The notes under the pieces are model-generated. The model did not search any database and was not told where the DNA came from. It saw nothing but the letters and a program-made list of their open reading frames with translations. This document shows positions 7,243 to 14,083 of a stretch of 14,083 nt of DNA, piece after piece (within the stretch, counting starts at the first letter, position 1; each line of letters begins with the position of its first letter). A program made the translations under genes and the position numbers. The DNA is from CAZVJA01 sp964626885. Lineage in GTDB: Bacteria; Planctomycetota; Planctomycetia; Planctomycetales; Planctomycetaceae. The stretch spans positions 1 through 14,083 of the forward strand of contig CAZVJA010000136.1 in assembly GCA_964626885.1 (NCBI GenBank), in the 5' to 3' direction.

Positions 7243-8175
7243 TCAGGCCCGGGCGTAATCGAACAGCGGCGTCGTCAGGTACCTTTCGCCGGAGTCCGGG
7301 AGGACGACCACGATGGTTTTTCCCTCGCTCTGCGGGCGGGCCGCGATTTTCAGTGCCGCAGCCATGGCCGCCCCGCAACTGATGCCGCAGATGATTCCTT
7401 CCTCTTTGGCAATCCGCGGTGCCAGTTCGAATGCTTCTTCATCCGTCACTTGGACGACTTCGTCAACCACCGACATGTCGAGGATGTCAGGCTTGAAGCC
7501 GGCGCCGATCCCCTGGATCTTGTGCTTGCCGGGAGAGCCTCCCGAGAGGACCGGGCTGTTGACCGGTTCGACGGCGACTGACCAGAGAGGATGCTTCTTA
7601 TCGTTCTTGATGCACCGTGACACCCCGGTGATGGTGCCTCCAGTTCCCACGCCGGCGACGAAGATGTCGATCTTCCCGTTGGTGTCGTCCCAGATCTCCG
7701 GTCCAGTGGTTTTCTGGTGGATCTCCGGGTTGGCTGGATTCTTGAACTGCTGCGGCATGAAAAAGTTTTCTTGCTTCGAGAGTTCTTCCGCCTTGGCAAT
7801 GGCCCCTTTCATGCCGTCGGCGCCCGGAGTGAGGACCAACTCCGCTCCGAAGGCTTTGAGCATCATTCGACGCTCCATCGACATCGTCTCCGGCATCGTG
7901 AGGGTCAGAGGGTAGCCACGCGCGGCGCAGACATATGCCAACGCAATGCCGGTATTCCCGCTGGTCGGCTCGACGACATGCATGCCCGGCTTCAGGGCGC
8001 CGCGCCGTTCAGCATCCCAGATCATCGCGGCACCAATGCGGCATTTCACGCTGTACGCGGGATTGCGCCCCTCAATCTTGGCGAGGACCGTGGCCTTCAA
8101 TCCTTTGGTCAAACGGTTGATGCGCACCAATGGAGTGCGCCCAATGGTTTCGGAATTGTCTTTGAAAATTGGCAT
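7243..8175 (-). CDS. cysK: Cysteine synthase A (O-acetylserine sulfhydrylase)
   Basis: This 310-residue PLP enzyme is full length for the family. It makes L-cysteine from O-acetylserine and sulfide in the cytosol. The cofactor lysine is Lys44 in RNPAYSVKCRIGA (37-49), the enterobacterial CysK form of this motif. The substrate loop PTSGNTGIA (70-78) and the phosphate-binding loop GVGTGGTITG (175-184) are intact. NSPVLSGGSPGKHKIQGIGA (206-225) is diagnostic of O-acetylserine sulfhydrylase. Ser266 in GISCGAA and the C-terminal PDSGERYLTT (293-302) are also present. No CBS domain or haem-binding extension is seen, which argues against a classical cystathionine beta-synthase. GAGG lies about 10 nt before the ATG at 8175. 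The gene has a promoter candidate upstream and a hairpin terminator directly downstream, so it can be a unit of its own. The next gene on the strand is the cystathionine enzyme. Confidence 0.95.
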   Translation of the reverse strand: MPIFKDNSETIGRTPLVRINRLTKGLKATVLAKIEGRNPAYSVKCRIGAAMIWDAERRGALKPGMHVVEPTSGNTGIALAYVCAARGYPLTLTMPETMSMERRMMLKAFGAELVLTPGADGMKGAIAKAEELSKQENFFMPQQFKNPANPEIHQKTTGPEIWDDTNGKIDIFVAGVGTGGTITGVSRCIKNDKKHPLWSVAVEPVNSPVLSGGSPGKHKIQGIGAGFKPDILDMSVVDEVVQVTDEEAFELAPRIAKEEGIICGISCGAAMAAALKIAARPQSEGKTIVVVLPDSGERYLTTPLFDYARA

Positions 8176-8234
8176 CGTGACGTTCCCTCATCTGCAGTGA
8201 AGGTGGAGGTCGGTTCACTAGGTCGGGAGCGCGT

Positions 8235-8263
8235 ATTATTAAAGATCGCCCCGCCGACCGCAA
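8235..8263 (-). promoter_or_regulatory. Candidate promoter of cysK
   Basis: On the minus strand TTGCGG (8258-8263) and AATAAT (8235-8240) are spaced 17 bp, matching consensus at 3/6 and 5/6. The -10 lies in an AT-rich island (TTTAATAATAC) that stands out in GC-rich DNA. Transcription would start near 8228, about 50 nt before the cysK ATG. AGGTCGG occurs twice close by, at 8207-8213 and 8220-8226. Confidence 0.4.
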
Positions 8264-8384
8264 TGCCACACAATGCAGAGATGAGTTGAATTCATGAGGG
8301 AAACCACGCAAGCCTTCGCGACCGGTGGGGGGGAAACTCATTAGTTCCCTTGAGACCTGGCAGCAGCCCACGCACCCGCGGATC

Positions 8385-10199
8385 TCAGCGAGACTCCGGC
8401 GATCGGCGGTACCGACGCGGCGTCATGTTGCGGGCATCGGACTCACTGGCGACTTTCCCGTCCGCCGCCATCGTGCCGGCTGCGTTTCCTGCACGACGAG
8501 CAGGTGCCTGACCGGGATTGTTTGTATCCGGCCGTCGCGCGATTCGGGCTTCGAGAAGTTCCTCGGGCGAGTCGCTCGTCGCGGCATCTGTTTTAACCAG
8601 ACCTCGACGTTGCGAATTGGGCTTGTTCTCCGCACAGGGATCAAACGAAATCGAGTGCATCGTCGGTTTCGGCTGACGACGGATTTCCCCGGTCAAGTAG
8701 CCCACGAATTTTGAGCTCGCCCGATTGATGACGACAACACGACTGGCGGCGTTCGGCTTGTCGAGCGGTCGGATGATACAAATGACCTCCGCCTCGCCGA
8801 CGTCGCTCGCACGCCGCTCACTGCCGGCCGGTTCTTCAGAGTCCACACCAGTTCCACTACCTTCCGCGGAGCGACGAGCGTGCAGTTCCTCGAGTTCTGA
8901 TTCGATCGGACGTCTCTGGTCGTTGATGTCAGAGTCGGCCGCGCCCCGTTCTCGGTTCTTTGCCGCGTCAGAGACCGCCACCAGATCGGCGCGATCGGCC
9001 GGTTGCGATTCCGAACGTTGCTCCGCGAGTTCTTCGCCGCCGTTTTCGGCCCCTTCGATCAGGTGCGACAACTCCGCTCGCTTCAAGAGAGCATGCACGC
9101 ATGGCAAGCCGGCATAGATGCCGCGCTGATCTTTTTGATCGGCGGCGATGCAGACACCAATGATTTCGCCGGCGGTGTTGAACAGCCCCCCTCCCGATCG
9201 TCCTTGAATCGGCACGCCGGTGCATTCGATGTTACTCGGGCCGAGATAGCGGTTGAGAGCCGTCACCTTCTGCTTTTGTTCGGTCGGAGGATCGCCCCCT
9301 CCGCAGCCGATGCAAGTGACTTGATCCGCTTTGCGAACGCTTCCGCCAACAGGGGCGATTTTCACGGCGGGGACTTCCGACGCCGTCGGAATGGCGATCA
9401 GCCCGACGTCGGATTCCGAATCGAAATCAATGAGTGTCGCGACGTACGGTTCCGCACGTTCGCCGTCGAACAAGTCGACTTCAATGGTCGAATCCTTTTT
9501 GAGCTGACGAAAAATGTGTCCGCAAGTGAGAATAATTGTCCGCCCCGCTCGGCTTTCGATAACCGTCCCCGAACCGAAATTGATTCCCTCTTTGTCCTTC
9601 ACCCTGATCCGTGTGCTTGCCGGAAGGGGACCAGACGGGCGCTGAGCCGCCGGCTTAACTTCACGGTCGTCGCTGTTGGCTCGGATCACAGTTTCCGATT
9701 CGGTGCCCGCCGACACGAGCGGATCATCGATTGAGACCTCCTTTTTTTTCCGGAACAACGGCGGGAGAGAGGGGAGTTGGAAAATCGACTTGGTCGCGGA
9801 TTTCGAAGATTTGCCATCCGCGACGGTTGTGGCCCCTTGGACGCGAATCTCCCTTTGTTTTTCCGGTGGTTTTTCGGCGGGCGGGATCATCGCCAACATC
9901 TGCCGCAACCGGGCTTCTGAAGTCACTCCAACTTCTCGATCGACAACCTTTCCGTCGATGACCAAAACAAAAGCAGGAATTGGTCGGACCCCATATCGCT
10001 GGGCCATTTCGGGCTGTTGATCGACGTCAATCTTCCGAACCGGGAACCCTTCCCGCTCCAGACGGGCCACAATCGGGCTCATTTGCTGGCAGGGGCCGCA
10101 CCATGTGGCCGAGAAGTCATAGAGCACACCTCGAGGGGTGGCTTCAGGAGTGGCGTTGAACGATACAACCGAGAGGAGAAGCAGGGCGGTTGTCGACAT
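8385..10199 (-). CDS. Secreted thioredoxin-trypsin-like serine protease fusion
   Basis: From the ATG at 10199 the protein has 604 residues. A hydrophobic leader (5-15) suggests export. A thioredoxin domain (about 22-105) has active site WCGPC (33-37) and cis-proline Pro75 in RPIPAF. A linker of about 90 residues follows, then a trypsin-like domain (about 195-380) with a complete triad: His228 in TCGHIF, Asp264 in SDVGLI and Ser335 in GRSGGG. The domain is rich in cysteines (226, 296, 299, 326, 350, 367), and Cys226 is two residues before the catalytic His. The C-terminal 220 residues are charged and low in complexity except for a conserved-looking beta segment at 471-501. Reduction of, or redox control over, a periplasmic protease is inferred. 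AAGGAGG lies 12 nt before the ATG. A TTG at 10241 would add 14 residues with positive charges that improve the signal peptide, but it lacks a ribosome site. resB is divergent. Confidence 0.87.
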   Translation of the reverse strand: MSTTALLLLSVVSFNATPEATPRGVLYDFSATWCGPCQQMSPIVARLEREGFPVRKIDVDQQPEMAQRYGVRPIPAFVLVIDGKVVDREVGVTSEARLRQMLAMIPPAEKPPEKQREIRVQGATTVADGKSSKSATKSIFQLPSLPPLFRKKKEVSIDDPLVSAGTESETVIRANSDDREVKPAAQRPSGPLPASTRIRVKDKEGINFGSGTVIESRAGRTIILTCGHIFRQLKKDSTIEVDLFDGERAEPYVATLIDFDSESDVGLIAIPTASEVPAVKIAPVGGSVRKADQVTCIGCGGGDPPTEQKQKVTALNRYLGPSNIECTGVPIQGRSGGGLFNTAGEIIGVCIAADQKDQRGIYAGLPCVHALLKRAELSHLIEGAENGGEELAEQRSESQPADRADLVAVSDAAKNRERGAADSDINDQRRPIESELEELHARRSAEGSGTGVDSEEPAGSERRASDVGEAEVICIIRPLDKPNAASRVVVINRASSKFVGYLTGEIRRQPKPTMHSISFDPCAENKPNSQRRGLVKTDAATSDSPEELLEARIARRPDTNNPGQAPARRAGNAAGTMAADGKVASESDARNMTPRRYRRSPESR

Positions 10200-10207
10200 A
10201 TGTAGGC

Positions 10208-10223
10208 CAGGCCTCCTTGCCTG
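10208..10223 (-). promoter_or_regulatory. Shine-Dalgarno displayed in a small hairpin before the protease start
   Basis: In the minus-strand mRNA, CAGGC and GCCTG (5 bp) enclose a 6-nt loop AAGGAG, so most of the perfect AAGGAGG ribosome site is in the loop. The distance to the ATG at 10199 is 12 nt, longer than usual; folding could bring the two closer or modulate access. The pairing is seen in the sequence; an effect on translation is inferred. Confidence 0.4.
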
Positions 10224-10266
10224 AATTTGTAATTTTGCCAATTCTGGCGTCGAAACTTACAAGGCA

Positions 10267-10297
10267 CGGCTGAGGGCGATCCTTGCACTTTCAGCCG
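10267..10297. repeat. Inverted repeat upstream of the protease gene
   Basis: CGGCTGA (10267-10273) pairs perfectly with TCAGCCG (10291-10297) across a 17-nt loop. It lies about 70 bp upstream of the protease start and has no T-tract on either side, so it is not an intrinsic terminator. It may be an operator or a leader structure. Confidence 0.4.
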
Positions 10298-10528
10298 CCT
10301 CTTCTCCCTAAGTCGTTTATCAGAGAATGCTTTAGCTCGCCGGCACCACTTTACGGCCTCCCCTGGTTCTTGCTGTTTCTTTCACCTCCAGCAGTACCGC
10401 AGACGTCGTTCCAAACTGGCAGAATCTGCCGGTTTCTTTCCGATCCCGCGAGATTCCGTGGTTCTAGGTAAACCTTGAAGGCGAGGGTTCGACCAATTTG
10501 ACGGTGGTCCAGCAGATACTCGCAATGG

Positions 10529-10558
10529 TGTACTTTGGGACTGCGGCACCGGTATAAT
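10529..10558 (+). promoter_or_regulatory. Candidate promoter of the resB-ccsA operon
   Basis: TATAAT at 10553-10558 is a perfect -10 box. The best partner is TGTACT at 10529-10534 (3/6 to TTGACA, 18-bp spacing), so the -35 side is weak and an activator may be needed. The transcript would start near 10565, with a leader of about 130 nt before the resB ATG. Confidence 0.45.
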
Positions 10559-10696
10559 GTGAGACCCACCTGAATAGTTATGGTCGTCGCAAGTCGGTAG
10601 TGCTATTGAGTCCCCCGTTATTGCGGTAACTCCAAGTCACGCGGCGATTTGCCGGCCACCCCCAGCAAGAGCCGTTTCGCCTGCCGAGAAGTTGTT

Positions 10697-12868
10697 ATGG
10701 CCCGCCCAAAGCTTTCCCGCCCCGGCCAGTCTGCAATGATCCGCTGGATTCTGGCGGCTTACGAGTTCTTCGCGTCCCTCAAGTTGGCGGTGATCCTGAT
10801 TCTGGCCTTGGCGGTGGTGCTGGCCATCGCGACGTTCGTCGAATCGTATTATGGAACGGCCGCAGTGGGGTTCTTGATATATCACACCGCTTGGTTCGGC
10901 GGGTTGTTGGCCTTATTAGGGGTCAACGTCTTCTGTGCGGCTGCAATTCGTTACCCCTGGAAACGGCATCAAACGGGGTTCGTCGTCACGCACATCGGCC
11001 TGTTGACGTTGCTCGCCGGCTCCGCGATTACCGCGCGGGGAAGCCTCAACTCGCAACTGCTGGTCTATCTCGACGATATCGGGAAAGTTGCGATCGACAA
11101 TGACCAGGCCGCCATCACGGTCAGCAATCTGCCGGGGCGCGTGGAGCCGTTGACGGTTCGCTTCGCACCGGGACCGTTCAACTGGTCGGATCTAGCACCT
11201 TATCCCATCACTCGACGCATCAAGTCATTCGTCGGGCTCGATGATCCTTCACAAACATGGCAACACCCCCCTCAAGTCCTCTACGAGAACGAGGATGCCA
11301 AGCTCGAGATCGTCGATTTTTACGCGCGCAGCGAAGTTCATCAGACTCCGTATCTCGAGGTCTGGATGCGACAGCCGATCGCCGGGATCGACCGGCCGCT
11401 GGAACTCGAGTTCCGACCGGATCTGAACATGTTCTACGCTGAGTTTTCGAAGTTCCCCGCAGCCGAAGTAATGGCTTGGCATGCGAAGAAACCGGGCGAT
11501 CTTAAGCCGTTTCAAGAATGTATTCCGGGACAAACCGTGGAAGGGGACGGCGCGGTCGCTCTGTGGGTGAGCGGTGAAATCCACACTTTGGCCATCGATT
11601 CGTTGCAAAAGTTGCGATCCGAGAAAAAGGCATACGAACTCAACGATCGTCTCTCGGTGGAACTTGTTTCATTTGCCGATCGCGCCGACATCCAGCAATT
11701 GACCGAAGGAAAGGGGTTGAATTCCATGACGGACCCATCCCAACAGGGATTCGGACCGGCCGTGGAATTGCTCGTCCGCGAGAAACAAGGAGAGAAAGAG
11801 GTCAAGCATCAGGTGATCTGCTTCGCGCACATGCCCTTCCTGCCGACCAAAACCTTGCCGGCCGATTTTCGGGCCGATTATTATCACCCGGGCATGTCCG
11901 GGCGAATCGATATTCTCATCGCTCCTGACAACACCTTTGCCTATCGTGCCTGGCAGGAGAAGCCGAAACGGGTCGTCGCAGCGGGAAGCATCGCACTCGG
12001 AGAAACCGTCGACACCTGGTCGATGGGTGGAGGCGAGAGCGTGATGAAAATGACCCTTAAACAGTACATTGAGAAGGGAGAGGACGGCCGTAACTTCGTC
12101 GTTCAAGCCCTTCCGTTTGCCAAGAGCGATCCCGCGCCTCAGAAGCGGGTCAAGCTGCGACTTTCATGGAAGCAGCCGGGCTCGGCCGAATGGCAGTCAG
12201 ACGAATTCTGGTTGAAGCAGAACCTTCCCGAGCCTTGGGAATCCGCGCAGCGGGCACAGGTTTATTCGACAGAAATCGGCCGCGAGAAACCGGTCCAGGT
12301 CTCGTACAATGTCAAGCAGGCTGACGTCGGGTTCGCGTTTCTGTTGTTTGATTTTGACCTGGAAGTCGATCCCGGCACCAAGATCGCAGCGAACTACACC
12401 AGCCATCTTGTGCAGATCGACGTGCGGGACGAACCGGAGGTCCGCGAACTGCGTGAAAAACTGAACAAAGCAACGACAGCGGAAGACAAGCAAAAGTTGC
12501 GAGACGAAATCGCGTCCGCGAGTCAGAGGTTGATTGGCGACTACGCGCGCAAGCTGAAGGGACTTTCGCCGGACCAGCGGCAATCGCTCATCGATTCGAC
12601 CGACGCGCTCGATACGCACGTCGTGACGATGAACGCCCCGCTCGACTATCCTGACCTGAACGGCCGGCAGTTGCGTTTCTTTCAAGAGAATTATGTCAAG
12701 CCTGTTGAAGAACGCGGCGAACCGCTCGCTTCGATCTTTCGCGTGAATTACGACCCGGGTCGTCCGGTGAAATATCTCGGCTCAGGTCTCATTGTGTTCG
12801 GAATCTTCCTGATGTTTTACATGCGGGCCTATTTCTTCAAGAAGCCCACTCCAGGGGGAACATCGTGA
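10697..12868 (+). CDS. resB: ResB-family cytochrome c biogenesis protein (System II)
   Basis: This 723-residue membrane protein has the ResB/CcsB layout. Membrane helices lie at about 29-48, 56-84 and 93-112, a periplasmic domain of about 575 residues follows, and a final helix spans about 693-713. The first helix, SLKLAVILILALAVVLAI (27-44), and HQTGFVVTHIGLLTLLAG (91-108) match the family; the histidine in the latter is a candidate haem ligand. The segment just before the last helix (MNAPLDYP, then DPGRPVKYLGSGL) is the conserved ResB end. ResB works with CcsA to carry haem across the membrane and attach it to CXXCH motifs of apocytochromes c. A charged helical, coiled-coil-like insert lies at about 579-634. 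The ATG at 10697 has a modest GAGAAG ribosome site and is preferred over the TTG at 10649. The stop overlaps the next start as TGATG, indicating translational coupling. Confidence 0.88.
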   Translation: MARPKLSRPGQSAMIRWILAAYEFFASLKLAVILILALAVVLAIATFVESYYGTAAVGFLIYHTAWFGGLLALLGVNVFCAAAIRYPWKRHQTGFVVTHIGLLTLLAGSAITARGSLNSQLLVYLDDIGKVAIDNDQAAITVSNLPGRVEPLTVRFAPGPFNWSDLAPYPITRRIKSFVGLDDPSQTWQHPPQVLYENEDAKLEIVDFYARSEVHQTPYLEVWMRQPIAGIDRPLELEFRPDLNMFYAEFSKFPAAEVMAWHAKKPGDLKPFQECIPGQTVEGDGAVALWVSGEIHTLAIDSLQKLRSEKKAYELNDRLSVELVSFADRADIQQLTEGKGLNSMTDPSQQGFGPAVELLVREKQGEKEVKHQVICFAHMPFLPTKTLPADFRADYYHPGMSGRIDILIAPDNTFAYRAWQEKPKRVVAAGSIALGETVDTWSMGGGESVMKMTLKQYIEKGEDGRNFVVQALPFAKSDPAPQKRVKLRLSWKQPGSAEWQSDEFWLKQNLPEPWESAQRAQVYSTEIGREKPVQVSYNVKQADVGFAFLLFDFDLEVDPGTKIAANYTSHLVQIDVRDEPEVRELREKLNKATTAEDKQKLRDEIASASQRLIGDYARKLKGLSPDQRQSLIDSTDALDTHVVTMNAPLDYPDLNGRQLRFFQENYVKPVEERGEPLASIFRVNYDPGRPVKYLGSGLIVFGIFLMFYMRAYFFKKPTPGGTS

Positions 12869-14083
12869 TGCGAGATCAGTGTTTGGGAAAGAATATGCGT
12901 TCCGCAGTCCTCATCGTGTACGTGAGTCTCGGCACGGTTCTTCTTTGCGGTGTCGGTGCGTTTGCGGCTGAACCCGGGAAAGAGGAGCCCGCCGCGAAAT
13001 CCGATTCTCCCGGCACGTCTGGCAGGAAAGAATCGGAATCTACCCCCGCCATGCCGCCAGTTGCACGCGTGAAGCATGCCGATCGCAAATCGCTGGATTG
13101 GCTGGAGTGGAAGAGGATCCCCGTCTTTCATGGCGGGCGCATCAAGCCTCTCGACAGTTTCGCCGAGGAAACGGTGACGCTTGTGACCGGGCGCGCAAAA
13201 TGGAACCCGTTCGATGCAGCCACTCCAGAGGAACAACAGAGCAAGAACGCGCCGCCAAAAGTCACTTATCGCGCGCCGGAATTGCTCCACGCATGGCTGA
13301 CCGATCCTGAGGCGTGGTCCTACGAGCGCGTCATTCGGTGCGAATACCGTCCGCTGCGGAAACTGCTGCACGACGCAAAAGAAAGTGTTCCGGTCGAGGG
13401 AACGTATGTCGCATTGGACGACATTCTCGATTGGGGAAAGTTTCACTCGGAAAAACGTTTGGCGTTTCGCTCATCAGAGATCGAAACTCGCCTCCGGGAG
13501 ATAGCCGCCGGTGTCGGCACGGGAAAATCGCCGGATGCCATCGGTGCGACCTCCGAAGACCAGCGTCTCAACGGCAAGGTGGGAGATCTGTTCCAGCATC
13601 TCCGGGAGTTCTTGAATACGCGCGACGGCCGCAACATGTACGTCGTCCCCGGGCTCGATCCCCGCGTGCTGACCAAGCAGACCGACCCGGACGGCGAACT
13701 CGCCGCCTGGATGCCGCTGTCGTCGCTGCTCTATCCCGAGAAATGGCGAGAGGAAGATCCCGCTAGCGCCGGGGACTTGACGATCGCAGGGCTGATGGCA
13801 GCCGATCAGAACGAACTGCTGCTGGCACGCATGCAGGCCGTGGAAATCATTCCGCAGGTGACACGGATTTTCAAATTCCGCGATCCGATCGTCGCGCAAC
13901 TACGGGAGATCAAGCCGGCGCTCGATGCCACCCGCGTCGCGTACGATCGGGCCGATGCCGACGCCTTCTCGGCTTCGATGCAAACTTTCGCCCGCCAGCT
14001 GCTCCGGCTCTCCGACGACCTCGACGCCTCTCGTCCCAAGATGACTCCGGTCGAGCCAAATCCCTTCAAATTCGGTAAGTCTG
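12868..14083 (+). CDS. ccsA: CcsA-type cytochrome c biogenesis protein, N-terminal periplasmic part (3' partial)
   Basis: The frame runs without a stop from the ATG at 12868 to the window edge, giving 405 residues. A signal sequence or first helix (about 11-34, ending in AFAAE) is followed by a low-complexity linker. Next comes IPVFHGGRIKPLDSFAEE (84-101), a signature of the long N-terminal domain fused to CcsA in planctomycetes, Bacteroidetes and delta-proteobacteria; ELLHAWLTDPEAW (138-150) also fits. The rest is soluble and helical. The membrane helices and the tryptophan-rich WWD haem-handling motif of CcsA should lie beyond the edge, so the assignment rests on the signature and the adjacent resB. 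The start overlaps the resB stop by one base, and GGGGGAA lies 8 nt upstream. A second ATG at 12895 would still keep the signal sequence. The pair is expected to act at the periplasmic face in c-type cytochrome assembly. Confidence 0.82.
   Translation, partial: MRDQCLGKNMRSAVLIVYVSLGTVLLCGVGAFAAEPGKEEPAAKSDSPGTSGRKESESTPAMPPVARVKHADRKSLDWLEWKRIPVFHGGRIKPLDSFAEETVTLVTGRAKWNPFDAATPEEQQSKNAPPKVTYRAPELLHAWLTDPEAWSYERVIRCEYRPLRKLLHDAKESVPVEGTYVALDDILDWGKFHSEKRLAFRSSEIETRLREIAAGVGTGKSPDAIGATSEDQRLNGKVGDLFQHLREFLNTRDGRNMYVVPGLDPRVLTKQTDPDGELAAWMPLSSLLYPEKWREEDPASAGDLTIAGLMAADQNELLLARMQAVEIIPQVTRIFKFRDPIVAQLREIKPALDATRVAYDRADADAFSASMQTFARQLLRLSDDLDASRPKMTPVEPNPFKFGKS

Larger units (their letters stand above)
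10200..10696. other. Divergent intergenic region between the thioredoxin-protease and resB
   Basis: These 497 bp separate two divergent genes. Near the protease start they hold its Shine-Dalgarno hairpin, an interrupted palindrome GCCA-ATTC-TGGC (10237-10248) and a 7-bp stem-loop at 10267-10297. On the resB side there is a perfect TATAAT box at 10553. Short open frames inside (such as 10283-10471 on plus) have no ribosome site and no family signature and are probably not genes. A small RNA cannot be excluded in 10300-10550, but I see no T-tract terminator to support one. Confidence 0.6.

Noticed and set aside
8330..8380. Possible SRP-RNA-like or riboswitch-like sequence (ACCTGGCAGCAGCC) upstream of cysK
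   Set aside because: It resembles the SRP loop only in part (no GGTCAGGTCCGGAAGGAAGCAGCC-like core), and no SAM or cobalamin riboswitch core was found.
10283..10569. Short open frames on both strands in the protease-resB spacer
   Set aside because: There is no ribosome site, the frames overlap each other, and the composition is that of random GC-rich sequence.
12197..13446. Minus-strand open frames of 162 and 205 codons under resB/ccsA
   Set aside because: They are antisense to genes with continuous, family-consistent reading frames and have no motif of their own.

Overview
The window looks like chromosomal DNA of a GC-rich Gram-negative bacterium, most likely a planctomycete. This is inferred from gene content: a DUF6807 ('PmoA-like') secreted protein, a secreted thioredoxin-trypsin fusion, a large repeat-built lipoprotein-like protein, and a System II cytochrome c maturation pair (ResB plus CcsA) with very large periplasmic domains. 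Shine-Dalgarno signals are often weak. I see no CRISPR array, insertion sequence, phage gene, tRNA or rRNA.

Layout. Bases 3-545 (+) hold the C-terminal end of a membrane protein of unknown function. Its first 51 bases encode a UvrD/PcrA helicase motif that does not belong to it, so the left edge is probably chimeric. A minus-strand block follows: a CoA-binding protein (587-967), a DUF6807 protein (1043-2086) and a 682-residue exported protein built from five NTF2-like repeats (2222-4270). A 331-bp divergent spacer leads to a plus-strand SAM methyltransferase (4602-5357). Next is a minus-strand sulfur block: an ASCH-domain protein (5403-5834), a cystathionine gamma-synthase/lyase (5888-7030) and cysteine synthase CysK (7243-8175). 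A hairpin terminator lies directly behind cysK. The cystathionine enzyme has its own promoter-like region containing a perfect 14-bp palindrome. The thioredoxin-trypsin protein (8385-10199, minus) is divergent, across about 500 bp, from resB (10697-12868, plus). resB overlaps the start of a ccsA-type gene that runs off the right edge (12868 to the end).

How the genes may work together. The right two-thirds has a thiol theme. CysK makes cysteine. The cystathionine enzyme links cysteine and homocysteine. A secreted thioredoxin domain sits on a trypsin-like protease. ResB/CcsA attach haem to reduced CXXCH cysteines of c-type cytochromes outside the cytoplasm. The co-location is visible in the sequence, but a functional link is only inferred. 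The left minus-strand genes share a direction but have 75-135 bp gaps, so a single operon is uncertain.

No clearly new multi-gene system is proven here. The best leads are the chimeric left edge, the thioredoxin-protease next to System II, the five-repeat protein, and the palindrome in front of the cystathionine enzyme.
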